Positions 17,661 to 26,326 of a stretch of 46,091 nucleotides of DNA are shown here, in pieces. Numbering within the stretch: position 1 is the first letter of the stretch; each line of letters opens with the position of its first letter. The DNA is from Ramlibacter sp. GTDB lineage: Bacteria; Pseudomonadota; Gammaproteobacteria; Burkholderiales; Burkholderiaceae_C. The stretch is taken from NCBI GenBank assembly GCA_028292245.1, contig JAQGMS010000288.1, positions 1 to 46,091 on the forward strand. Direction: 5' to 3'. The translations under genes were made by a program, and so were the position numbers. The notes beneath the pieces are model-generated. The model did no database searches. It saw only the letters and a list, made by a program, of their open reading frames with translations, and was not told where the DNA came from.

Positions 17661-18587
17661 ATGCGTGAAGCCGACCTCGCGATCATCGGCGCCGGAGTGG
17701 CGGGCCTCACGGCCGCCGCTGCCGCCGCCAGGCAGGGCCTGCGGGTGCTGGTGATCGAGCGCATGGGGGCCGGTGGCCAGGTGATCAACGTCGAACAGAT
17801 CGACAACATGCCCGGTTTCGCGAAAGGCATTTCCGGCTTCGAGCTGGGACCGGAGTTGCAGGAGCAGGCAGAAACGGCGGGCGCGGAATTCATGCTGGAC
17901 ACCGTGCTGGGGCTCGCAGCGGGCCAGGACGGCCGGCACGTGCTGCGCTGCGAAGGCGAAGACGTGACCGCCCGTGCGGTGCTGGTCGCCTCCGGCTCGG
18001 CCCGCAAGAAACTCGGCGTGCCGGGCGAGGACCTGCTGGAAGGGCGCGGCGTGTCGCATTGCGCGTCGTGCGACGGCCCGTTGTTTCGCAAGCAAGCGGT
18101 GTGCGTCGCCGGCGGCGGCGATTCGGCGTTCGGCGAGGCAGCGGTGCTGGCCGGGCATGCCAGCCACGTCACCATCGTGTTCCCCGAGGACGAGCCGCGC
18201 GCGCAGCCTTACCTGCTGGACGCGGTGCACGGCCTGCCCAACGTCGCGTGGGTGGCGAAGTCGCGTGTCGCCGAAATCATCGGCGATTCGACGGGCGTCA
18301 CCGCCGTGCGGGTGGAAGCATCGGACGGCTCGGCGCGCGAGCTGCCGGTGCAGGGCGTGTTCGTCTACGCGGGGCTGCAACCCGATACGGGATTTCTCGG
18401 CGGCGCCGTGCAGCTGGACACGTCCGGGCGCATCGAGACCGACGAAGCCCTGCGCACTTCGGTGCCCGGCATCTTCGCGGCGGGTGACATACGCGGCGGC
18501 GCCAGCTACCTGCTGGTCACCGCGGCGAGCGATGGCGAGGCGGCCGCGCTGTCGGCCTGCCGCTACTTGAACGAACAACCGGCCTAG
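17661..18587 (+). CDS. Thioredoxin-reductase-like FAD-dependent oxidoreductase
   Basis: A 308-residue flavoprotein of the low-molecular-weight thioredoxin reductase family. It has the FAD motif IIGAGVAGLTAAAAAA, GGQVINVEQIDNMPGF, a redox-active pair in HCASCDGP (Cys134 and Cys137), the NAD(P) motif VAGGGDSAFGEA and the late FAD motif GIFAAGDIRGG. The NADPH-phosphate arginine motif (HRR-x3-R) is not obvious, so NADH use is possible. It begins three bases after the UGSC-family gene, so a dedicated reductase role is likely. Pairing of this reductase type with a CxxC partner is well known for AhpF and TrxB systems; this particular partner is not a thioredoxin. Confidence 0.88.
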   Translation: MREADLAIIGAGVAGLTAAAAAARQGLRVLVIERMGAGGQVINVEQIDNMPGFAKGISGFELGPELQEQAETAGAEFMLDTVLGLAAGQDGRHVLRCEGEDVTARAVLVASGSARKKLGVPGEDLLEGRGVSHCASCDGPLFRKQAVCVAGGGDSAFGEAAVLAGHASHVTIVFPEDEPRAQPYLLDAVHGLPNVAWVAKSRVAEIIGDSTGVTAVRVEASDGSARELPVQGVFVYAGLQPDTGFLGGAVQLDTSGRIETDEALRTSVPGIFAAGDIRGGASYLLVTAASDGEAAALSACRYLNEQPA

Positions 18588-18609
18588 ACCAAGACCCAAG
18601 GAGACAACG

Positions 18610-19584
18610 ATGATGATGAAGAGACGCCAACTCTGCGCTGCCGCGCTGCTGGTGCTGGCGCCGATGGTGGCCGGCGCGCAGGCACCCGATGCCTGGCCCG
18701 CCCGGCCGGTGCGCCTGATCGTTCCCTTCTCGGCCGGCGGCGCCACCGACATCATCGCGCGCTTGCTGGCGCAGCAACTGACCACGGTGTGGGGCCAGCC
18801 GGTCATCGTCGACAACAAGCCGGGCGCCGGTACGGTGATCGGCACCGACGCCATCGCCAAGGCTGCGCCGGATGGCTACACGATGGGCCTGGTGGTGTCG
18901 GCGCACACCATCAATCCGAGCCTGCGCGACAAGCTGCCTTACGACACGCTGAAGGACTTCGCGGCGGTGACCCAGATCGGCATGCAGCACATGGTGATCG
19001 CGGCCAACCCATCGTTCCCCGCCAACAACATCGCCGAACTGATCGCGTTGGCCAAGAAGAGCCCCGGCACGATTACCTATGCGTCGTCGGGCGCGGGAAC
19101 GTCGTTGCACCTCGGGTTCGAATTGCTCAAGGCCCGCACTGGTGCCGAGATCACCCATGTGCCCTACAAGGGCGGCGCACCGGCGCAGCAGGACGTGATG
19201 GGCGGCCAGGTACCGGTGCTGGTGGACATCTATCACAGCACCGCGCCCTTCATCAAGAGCGGCAAGCTGAAGGCGCTGGCCCTGTTCAGCCCGCAACGCA
19301 CGCCGCTGATCCCGGGCGTTCCCGTCATCGCCGAAACCATCCCCGGCGTTTCCGCCGTGAGCGTCATCGGCATCGCCGCGCCGGCCGCCGTGCCGCCGGC
19401 CCTGGTTGCGCGGATCAGCGCGGACATGGCCAAGGTGATCAAGTCGCCCGACTTCGCGGCCAAGCTCGAGGCCATGGGTGTCGAGCCCGTCGGTTCCACG
19501 CCGGCGCAGTTCGACGCCCTGATCCGCAGCGACATCGCGCGCTGGGCACCGATCGTCAAGTCGTCCGGCGCCACCGCCGAGTGA
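18610..19584 (+). CDS. Bug/TctC-family periplasmic receptor 2
   Basis: A 324-residue solute receptor with a clear Sec signal peptide (MMMKRRQLCAAALLVLAPM, cut after GAQA). The mature part has the hallmark PVRLIVPFSAGGATDIIARLLA, PVIVDNKPGAGTVIGTDAIAK, AAPDGYT, HVPYKGGAPAQQDVMGGQV and PVGSTPAQF segments. AAGGAG six bases before the first of three tandem ATGs fixes the start. It is only distantly similar to the receptor at 13891, so the operon encodes receptors of different specificity. It lies between the flavoprotein and the TauD-like gene in the same direction. No membrane transport partner is encoded nearby. Confidence 0.94.
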   Translation: MMMKRRQLCAAALLVLAPMVAGAQAPDAWPARPVRLIVPFSAGGATDIIARLLAQQLTTVWGQPVIVDNKPGAGTVIGTDAIAKAAPDGYTMGLVVSAHTINPSLRDKLPYDTLKDFAAVTQIGMQHMVIAANPSFPANNIAELIALAKKSPGTITYASSGAGTSLHLGFELLKARTGAEITHVPYKGGAPAQQDVMGGQVPVLVDIYHSTAPFIKSGKLKALALFSPQRTPLIPGVPVIAETIPGVSAVSVIGIAAPAAVPPALVARISADMAKVIKSPDFAAKLEAMGVEPVGSTPAQFDALIRSDIARWAPIVKSSGATAE

Positions 19585-19600
19585 AACAGGAATCCATGCC

Positions 19601-20704
19601 ATGAACACTTACGAACACAACTCCCAGTCATTCGCGTGGAAGGCTTCGTCCTTCAAGAGTTCGGCCGACTACACGCTGCAGCTTTCGCCCGGCGAGAGCG
19701 CCGAGCTGTTGGCGGCCGTGCGGGCGCTGAAGAATATCGACGCGCCGCAGCAGTACGACAGGCAATCCTTTGCCCTGCCGACGCTGGCACCGCGCCTGGC
19801 CGCTGCTTACGATGAAGTACGCGCGGGCCGCGGCTTCGTCGTCCTGCGTGGCCTGCCCGCGGAGGGCGCGACGGTGCAGGAATACATCGCGGCGGTGTGG
19901 GCCGTGGGCACCCATTTCGGCGGGGCGCTATCGCAGAACACCAGTGGCGACCTGATCGGCCATGTGCTCGACGCGAGCGCCGAGGACCCGACGCCGCGCA
20001 TGTACCGCAGCAACCTGGAGCTGCGGCCGCACAACGACATCACGGCGATGATCTCGCTGGCCTGCTGGCACAAGTCGAAGGCCGGCGGTGCATCGGTGAT
20101 CGTCAGCGCGGTGACCGTGCACGACGAACTGCGGCGCACCGAGCCCGAAGTGCTGGAGCCGCTGTATCGCGGCTTCTACTACCACCAGGTCGGCGAGGAA
20201 GCGCCGGGCGAACCGCCCGTCACGCGCCATCGAGTCCCGATGTTCGCCGTTCGCAACGGGCAGCTCAGCTCGCGCTACCTGCGCTCCAACCTGGTGGCCG
20301 GGCACAAGGTCCAGGGCACGCCGCTGACCGCGGAAGAAATCGCCGCCATGAACCGGTTCGACCAGGTGGCGACGGCGCCGGAAAACCGGCTGGCCTTCTT
20401 CCTGGAGCGCGGCGACATGATCGTGATCAACAACTACACGGTGATGCACGCGCGCACGTCGTTCCAGAATTTTCCCGAACCCGAGCGCAAGCGCCACCTG
20501 GTTCGCCTGTGGCTGGACCAGCAGGGCTTTCGCGACGCGCCGCCCGAATACAACTTCCACGAGACCAACGGCGTGCCGCGGCGCGAGGGCAAGAGCGCGA
20601 CGCTGAATTTCAAGAGCCTGTATGCCGACGACCCGGTGGCGACCGGCGGCATCCCGGACCTGAAGGTGACCGACGAACTGGCGGCGCGCGCCGGCCAGGT
20701 GTGA
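19601..20704 (+). CDS. TauD/TfdA-family Fe(II)/2-oxoglutarate-type dioxygenase
   Basis: A 367-residue protein of the TauD/TfdA (clavaminate synthase-like) family. The iron ligands appear as His144 and Asp146 (LRPHNDITAM) and His283 (NNYTVMHARTSF), with Arg302 (RHLVRLWL) placed to bind 2-oxoglutarate. Such enzymes hydroxylate C-H bonds, often releasing sulfite, an amine or a carbonyl from the substrate. The ATG at 19601 follows CAGGA by about nine bases; a second ATG six bases upstream is out of frame. It overlaps the third Bug gene by four bases (GTGA). Together with the aldo/keto reductase it suggests oxidative attack on the imported acid. Confidence 0.88.
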   Translation: MNTYEHNSQSFAWKASSFKSSADYTLQLSPGESAELLAAVRALKNIDAPQQYDRQSFALPTLAPRLAAAYDEVRAGRGFVVLRGLPAEGATVQEYIAAVWAVGTHFGGALSQNTSGDLIGHVLDASAEDPTPRMYRSNLELRPHNDITAMISLACWHKSKAGGASVIVSAVTVHDELRRTEPEVLEPLYRGFYYHQVGEEAPGEPPVTRHRVPMFAVRNGQLSSRYLRSNLVAGHKVQGTPLTAEEIAAMNRFDQVATAPENRLAFFLERGDMIVINNYTVMHARTSFQNFPEPERKRHLVRLWLDQQGFRDAPPEYNFHETNGVPRREGKSATLNFKSLYADDPVATGGIPDLKVTDELAARAGQV

Positions 20705-21700
20705 AAGCGCTCGCCCCGATGCGTACCCGCCAGGCACTGAAGACGCTGCTGGCGATGGCGCTCCTGCCCTGCGTCATCGCCGCGGCGGCGGCAGCCGATT
20801 TCCCCATCCCCAACAAGCCGATCCGCCTCGTGGTCGGCTTCCCCGCCGGCGGCGGCACCGACATCCAGGCGCCAGGTCGGCATCCAGTTGACGGGGCTGC
20901 TCGGCGTGCCGGTCGTCATCGACAACAGGCCGGGCGCGGGCACCATGCTCGCGGCGATGGAAGTCGCCAAGTCCGCACCCGACGGCCACACGCTGCTGTA
21001 CACGCCGGCATCCACCATGGCGCAATTGCCGCACACGCTCTCGGCCGTGAAGTACGACCCGTTCAAGGATTTCACGCCGGTAGCCATCGGCGCGCTCGGC
21101 CCGCTGGTGCTGGTGGTGCACAAGTCGGTGCCCGGCAACAGCGTGCGCGACGTGATCGCCTATGCCAAGGCCAACCCCGGCAAATTGAACTACGTGTCGC
21201 AAGGCGTGGGCACGTCGGCCCACATCTACGGCGAGATCTTCGCCAAGCAGGCCGGCATCGACATCGTCCACGTGCCCTACAAGGGCGCCAATGACGTGGC
21301 CAAGGACTTCATCTCCGGCCGCGTGCAATTGCAGTTCGCCTCCTCGTCGGCCGCGGTGGCGCTGGCCAAGAGCGGCGAAGTGCGGATGATGGCGGTGGTC
21401 GCGCCCAAGCGCAGCAGCCTGTTCCCGGAACTGCCGACGATGGCCGAGCAGGGCGTCGGCAACATGGACATCGACAGCTGGATCGGTTTCTTCGGTCCGG
21501 CCGGAATGGCGCCGCAGACCGTGGCCAAGCTCAACGACGCGCTGTCGCAGGCGCTGAAGACCGCGAAGGTGCGCGACGATTTCCGCAGCGGCGGCGTTGA
21601 GGCGCAGACCTCCACGCCCGAGCAGTTCGGCGCGATCGTGCGCGACTCCTACAACCAATGGGGCCGAGTGCTCGCGCAGATCGGATTCAAGAAGGAGTAG
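20701..21700 (+). pseudogene. Bug/TctC-family receptor 3, disrupted by a frameshift
   Basis: The first part (GTG 20701 or, more likely, ATG 20719) encodes a signal peptide and IRLVVGFPAGGGTDIQA, then the frame breaks at about 20868-20873. From there the plus-one frame continues with QVGIQLTGLLGVPVVIDN, PDGHTLLYTP, HVPYKGANDVAKDFISG and a normal end at 21700. Restoring one GC in the run ggcgcca would give GCG CGC CAG and rejoin the reading frame, so a two-base deletion in a GCGC run is the simplest cause. An internal ATG at 20888 would give a protein without export signal. It could be a real pseudogene, a phase-variable site or an assembly error. Its end overlaps the convergent efflux gene by 14 bases. 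Confidence 0.85.
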
Positions 21701-23090
21701 CGGCTTCCCAGCCGCCGCCCAGCGCGCGGATCAGGGCCACGGTCGCCTGGTACTGGCTGGAACGCACCTGCAGCGCCTGCCGGCGGTTGCGCAGTTCGCT
21801 GCGGCGGGCATCCAGCAGTTCGAGCTGGCTGTCCAGCCCGTTGCGGTAGCGCGATTCCGACAACACCGTCGCGCGCGTCGCCGAGCTGACGGCCCGGGCC
21901 TGCGCCTGCGACTGCTCCTGCAGCAGCCGCAGCGACGACAACTGGTCTTCCACTTCCCTGAACGCGACCAGCACCTGGCCGCGGTAGCCGGCCAGCGCGA
22001 CGTCGAGCTGTGCTTGCGCGCCTTGCACGCCGGCCTCGCGCCGGCCGCCGTCGAAGATCGGCAGCGAGAGCAGCGCGCCGACGCCCCAGGCGCGGGCCGA
22101 CCACTTGAACAAATCGCCCAGCTCGGGTGACGCGAAACCACCGGCCGCGGTAAGCGAGAGACTCGGGAACCATGCGGCGCGGGCCACGCCCGCGCGCGCC
22201 TGCGCGGCCAGGATGCCGCTTTGCGCGGCTGAGACGTCGGGCCGGCGCGCCAGCACCGTGGCCGGAATGCCGGCGGGAATCAGCGGCAGCGCCGTCGACC
22301 AATCGCCCGCGTCTAACGAGAAGTTCGACGCCGCGTCGCCCACCAGCACCGCCAGCGCGTGCTCGAGCTCGGCGCGGCGGCGGTCCAGCGCCAGCGCTTC
22401 CGATTCGGTGGCCGCCAGTTCGGTTTCCACCCGCACCACGTCGAGCTCGGCGATGTCGCCGGCCTGGTGGCGCCGTTTCGTCAGGCGCAAGGTGTTCTGG
22501 TAGGCGCCCACCGTCTCGCGCACGATGGCCCGTTCGCTGTCGATCGCCCGCAATTGGAGGTAGGTTTGCGCGGTCTCGGCCTGCACCAGCAGGCGCGTGC
22601 TTTGCAACAGCGCTTCGCGCGCCTGCGCGTCGAGCGAGGCGGCGTCGCTGGCGCGTGCCAGCCGGCCGAACAGGTCGATCTCGTACGAGAGATTGGCGCC
22701 CGCCGTCGTCAGCGTGGTGGGCGTGGCGCCGCCCACAGTATTGGCGCCGGCTTGCCGCGCGGCGCTCGCGCCGATGCCGATCTGCGGCGCGCGGTCGGCA
22801 TCGGTGCTGCGCGCCAGAGCACGGGCCTGTGCCAGCCGGGCGGCGGCTTCCTGGATGCTGGTGTTGTTGGCGCCGGCGCGCTCGACCAGTTCGTCCAGCA
22901 CCGGGTCGGCAAACACCTTCCACCAGGTGCCGCGGCCGCGCGCTTCGGCGGGCGCTGCAATGGTCCAGCGCGGGCCGGCTTCCTTGAATTGGGCCGGCGG
23001 CTGGACAGGCGCGGGCAGCTCGGCGGGCGCCGTCGCGCAGCCGGCCAGCACCAGCGCGGCGAGCAAAGGAACAACGTGCAATTTCTTCAT
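21687..23090 (-). CDS. RND efflux outer-membrane lipoprotein (OprN/OpcM type)
   Basis: The outer-membrane channel of the tripartite pump, 467 residues. The signal peptide ends in a lipobox, LVLAGCATAP, so the mature protein is lipid-anchored. The body has two TolC-like repeats, each with long alpha-helices rich in Ala, Gln and Arg (for example AARLAQARALARS and LTKRRHQAGDIAELDVV), plus the SYEIDLFGR motif typical of NodT-family channels. ATG 23090 is chosen because GGAGA sits just upstream and the lipoprotein signal begins there; an ATG at 23102 overlapping the pump stop would add four residues. It is the last gene of the efflux operon and overlaps the convergent Bug pseudogene. Confidence 0.94.
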   Translation of the reverse strand: MKKLHVVPLLAALVLAGCATAPAELPAPVQPPAQFKEAGPRWTIAAPAEARGRGTWWKVFADPVLDELVERAGANNTSIQEAAARLAQARALARSTDADRAPQIGIGASAARQAGANTVGGATPTTLTTAGANLSYEIDLFGRLARASDAASLDAQAREALLQSTRLLVQAETAQTYLQLRAIDSERAIVRETVGAYQNTLRLTKRRHQAGDIAELDVVRVETELAATESEALALDRRRAELEHALAVLVGDAASNFSLDAGDWSTALPLIPAGIPATVLARRPDVSAAQSGILAAQARAGVARAAWFPSLSLTAAGGFASPELGDLFKWSARAWGVGALLSLPIFDGGRREAGVQGAQAQLDVALAGYRGQVLVAFREVEDQLSSLRLLQEQSQAQARAVSSATRATVLSESRYRNGLDSQLELLDARRSELRNRRQALQVRSSQYQATVALIRALGGGWEAATPS

Positions 23091-23101
23091 GGGAATCTCC
23101 A

Positions 23102-26100
23102 TCAATTCTTCAGCGGCGCGGCCGGCACGGGCCGCGCCGATGCGCCGCCGCCGCCAGAGCTTTCGGGGTGCGGCACTTCGCCGTGCAATTTCAGCGGCCG
23201 GTTGCCGGTGAGGGCACGCAGCGCCACATAGAACACCGGCGTGAGGAACAGCCCGAACGCCGTGACGCCGATCATCCCGGCGAACACCGCGATGCCCATC
23301 GCCTGCCGCATCTCGGCGCCAGCGCCGGTGGACAGCACCAGCGGCAGCACGCCCATGACGAAAGCCAGCGAGGTCATCAGGATCGGGCGCAGCCGCAGCC
23401 GCGCCGCCTCCATCGCCGCCTGGACCGGCGTGCGTCCGGCAAACTCCAGCTCGCGTGCGAACTCGACGATCAGGATCGCGTTCTTGGCCGACAGCCCCAC
23501 CAGCACCATCAGCCCGATCTGGGTGAAGACGTTGTTGTCGCCGCGTGACAGCCAGACGCCGGTCATCGCCGCCAGCAGGCCCATCGGCACGATGAGGATG
23601 ATCGACAGCGGCAAGGTCAGGCTCTCGTACAGCGCGGCCAGCACCAGGAACACCAGCAGGATCGCGAGCGGGAACACCAGCGCCGCCGAATTGCCGGCCA
23701 GGATTTCCTGGTAGGTGAGCTCGGTCCATTCGAAGCTGATGCCAGCGGGCAGCGTCTCCGCGGCGATCCGCTTCACCGCGTCCTGCGCCTGGCCCGACGA
23801 ATAGCCGGGTGCCGGCCCGCCGTTGATGTCGGCCGACAGGTAGCCGTTGTAGCGCATGGCGCGCTCGGGTCCGAAGCTCGGCTTCACGTTCATCAGCGCC
23901 GACAGCGGCACCATCTCGCCGGTGGCCGAACGCACCTTCAGCAGGCCAATGTCTTCGGCGCGGGCGCGATACGGCGCGTCGGCCTGCACCCGGACCGAGT
24001 AGGTGCGGCCGAACTTGTTGAAGTCGTTGGCGTAGAGGCTGCCCAGGTAGATCTGCATGGTGTCGAACACGTCGGTCACCGCGACGCCGAGCTGGCGCGC
24101 CTTGGTGCGGTCGATGTCGGCGTACAGCTGCGGCACGTTCAGCTGGAAGCTGGAGAGCAGGCCGGCCAGCTCCGGCGCCTGGTACGCCTTGGCCATGAAG
24201 GCCTTGAGCGCGCCGTCCAGCGCCTCGTAGCCGAGCGAACCGCGGTCTTCCAGTTGCAACTTGAAGCCGCCGGTCGTGCCCAGGCCTTGCACCGGTGGTG
24301 GCGGGAACATCATGACGAAGGCATCCTGCAATTGCCCGAACTGCGCGTTCAATTGCCCGGCGATCGCGCCGGCGCTCTGGTCGGCGCCGCGCCGCTCGTC
24401 AAAGGGCTTGAGCGTCGCGAAGACGATGCCCGCGTTGGAGCTGTTGGTGAAGCCGTTGATCGACAAGCCCGGGAACGCCACCGCGTGCTCGACGCCGGGC
24501 TGCTTGAGCGTGATCTCGCTCATGCGGCGGATCACGTCCTCGGTGCGGTCCAGCGTGGCGCCATCGGGCAACTGGGCAAAGCCGATCAGGTACTGCTTGT
24601 CCTGCGCCGGCACGAAGCCGTGCGGCACCAGTTTGAACAGGCCGAAGGTGGCGGCGGCCAGCGCCAGGTAGATGCCCAGCATCAGGGTCTTGCGCGAGAC
24701 CACGGTCTTCACGCCCCGCGTGTAGCCGCTGCCTGCGCGGCCGAAGGCGCGGTTGAAGGCGGCGAAGAAGCGGCCGAACACCCGGTCCATGCCGCGCGTC
24801 AGCGCATCCTTGGGCGCATCGTGGCTCTTGAGCAGCAGCGCGGCCAGGGCCGGCGACAGCGTCAGGGAATTGATCGCCGAGATCACCGTGGAGATCGCGA
24901 TGGTCACCGCGAATTGCCGGTAGAACTGGCCGGTCAGGCCGCTGATGAAGGCCAGCGGCACGAACACGGCCACCAGCACCAGGGCGATCGCGATGATCGG
25001 CCCCGAGACTTCGCGCATGGCCTGGTAGGTGGCCTCGCGCGGCGTCCGGCCGGCCTCGATGTTGCGTTCCACGTTCTCCACCACCACGATGGCATCGTCC
25101 ACGACGATGCCGATCGCCAGCACCAGCCCGAACAGGCTGAGCGCGTTGATCGAAAAGCCGAGCACGTGCAGCACCGCGAACGTTCCCACGACTGAGATCG
25201 GCACCGCCAGCAACGGGATAATGGAGGCGCGCCAGGTCTGCAGGAACAGGATCACCACCAGCACCACCAGCAGGATGGCTTCGAGCAGGGTGTGGATGAC
25301 CGACTCGATGGAAGAGCGCACGAACTGCGTGGGGTCGTAGACGATGTCGTACTCCACGCCTTCGGGCAGCGACTGCTTGAGTTCGGCCATGGTGGCGCGG
25401 ACGTTGTCGGAGATCTGGATGGCGTTGGAGCCGGGGGCCGCGAAGATGCCCAGCGCCACCGCGTCCTTGTTGTCCAGCAGGGAGCGCAGGGCATAGCCCG
25501 ATGCGCCCAATTCGATGCGCGCGACGTCGCGCAGCCGCGTCACGGCGCCGTCGGCTCCGGACTTGACGATGATGTCGCCGAACTCCTCTTCGGTCTGCAG
25601 GCGCCCTTGCGCATTGACCGACAGCTGCAGGTCCACGCCCTTGATGCCGGGCGATGCGCCGACGACCCCGGCCGCGGCCTGCACGTTCTGCTCGCGGATC
25701 GAGCGCACCACGTCGCTGGCGGAGAGGCCGCGCTGCGCCACCTTCTGCGGATCGAGCCAGACCCGCATCGAGTAGTCGCCGGCGCCGAACAGCTGGACGT
25801 CGCCGACGCCCTGCACGCGCGTCAGCCGGTCCTTGACGTTCAGCAGCGCGTAGTTGCGCAGGTACGTCATGTCGTAGCGGTTGTTGGGCGACAGCAGGTG
25901 GACCACGATGGTGATGTCGGTCGAGCTCTTCACGGTGGACAGGCCCAGGCGCCGCACTTCTTCCGGCAGCCGCGGCTCGGCCTGGGCGACGCGGTTTTGC
26001 ACCAGTTGCTGGGCCTTGTCGGGGTCGGTGCCGAGCTTGAAGGTGACGTTGAGCGTCATCAGGCCGTCGGTGGTGGCCTGGCTGCTCATGTACAGCAGGC

Positions 26101-26326
26101 CTTCGACGCCGTTGATCGCTTCCTCCAGCGGCGTCGCCACCGTCTCGGCGATCACCTTGGGGTTGGCGCCGGGGTAGGTGGCGCGCACCACGATCGAGGG
26201 CGGCACGACCTCGGGATATTCCGAGACCGGCAGGCCGCGCAGCGCGATCAGGCCCGAGATGAAGATCAGCAGCGACAGCACGCCGGCGAAGATCGGCCGG
26301 TCGATGAAGAATTTCGACAAGTTCAT
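23102..26326 (-). CDS. RND multidrug efflux transporter (MexF/CeoB/BpeF-like)
   Basis: The inner-membrane proton-driven pump of the HAE1 family, 1074 residues with the expected 12 membrane segments and two large periplasmic domains. The start MNLSKFFIDRPIFAGVLS is standard, and the proton-relay aspartates are in GIVVDDAIVVVEN near residue 405. The lengths and motifs fit the MexF branch more than AcrB or MexB. Its ATG overlaps the adaptor gene stop by four bases and it is followed closely by the channel gene. By analogy with the Burkholderia ceo and bpeEF loci, substrates could include chloramphenicol, trimethoprim and quinolones; this is inference from gene order and not read from the binding pocket. 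Confidence 0.96.
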   Translation of the reverse strand: MNLSKFFIDRPIFAGVLSLLIFISGLIALRGLPVSEYPEVVPPSIVVRATYPGANPKVIAETVATPLEEAINGVEGLLYMSSQATTDGLMTLNVTFKLGTDPDKAQQLVQNRVAQAEPRLPEEVRRLGLSTVKSSTDITIVVHLLSPNNRYDMTYLRNYALLNVKDRLTRVQGVGDVQLFGAGDYSMRVWLDPQKVAQRGLSASDVVRSIREQNVQAAAGVVGASPGIKGVDLQLSVNAQGRLQTEEEFGDIIVKSGADGAVTRLRDVARIELGASGYALRSLLDNKDAVALGIFAAPGSNAIQISDNVRATMAELKQSLPEGVEYDIVYDPTQFVRSSIESVIHTLLEAILLVVLVVILFLQTWRASIIPLLAVPISVVGTFAVLHVLGFSINALSLFGLVLAIGIVVDDAIVVVENVERNIEAGRTPREATYQAMREVSGPIIAIALVLVAVFVPLAFISGLTGQFYRQFAVTIAISTVISAINSLTLSPALAALLLKSHDAPKDALTRGMDRVFGRFFAAFNRAFGRAGSGYTRGVKTVVSRKTLMLGIYLALAAATFGLFKLVPHGFVPAQDKQYLIGFAQLPDGATLDRTEDVIRRMSEITLKQPGVEHAVAFPGLSINGFTNSSNAGIVFATLKPFDERRGADQSAGAIAGQLNAQFGQLQDAFVMMFPPPPVQGLGTTGGFKLQLEDRGSLGYEALDGALKAFMAKAYQAPELAGLLSSFQLNVPQLYADIDRTKARQLGVAVTDVFDTMQIYLGSLYANDFNKFGRTYSVRVQADAPYRARAEDIGLLKVRSATGEMVPLSALMNVKPSFGPERAMRYNGYLSADINGGPAPGYSSGQAQDAVKRIAAETLPAGISFEWTELTYQEILAGNSAALVFPLAILLVFLVLAALYESLTLPLSIILIVPMGLLAAMTGVWLSRGDNNVFTQIGLMVLVGLSAKNAILIVEFARELEFAGRTPVQAAMEAARLRLRPILMTSLAFVMGVLPLVLSTGAGAEMRQAMGIAVFAGMIGVTAFGLFLTPVFYVALRALTGNRPLKLHGEVPHPESSGGGGASARPVPAAPLKN

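Noticed and set aside
16002-18860. A very long open frame on the minus strand (952 codons)
   Set aside because: It lies antisense to three well-supported genes (UGSC-family protein, flavoprotein, Bug receptor), and its product is a His/Arg/Gly-rich composition typical of shadow frames in high-GC DNA.
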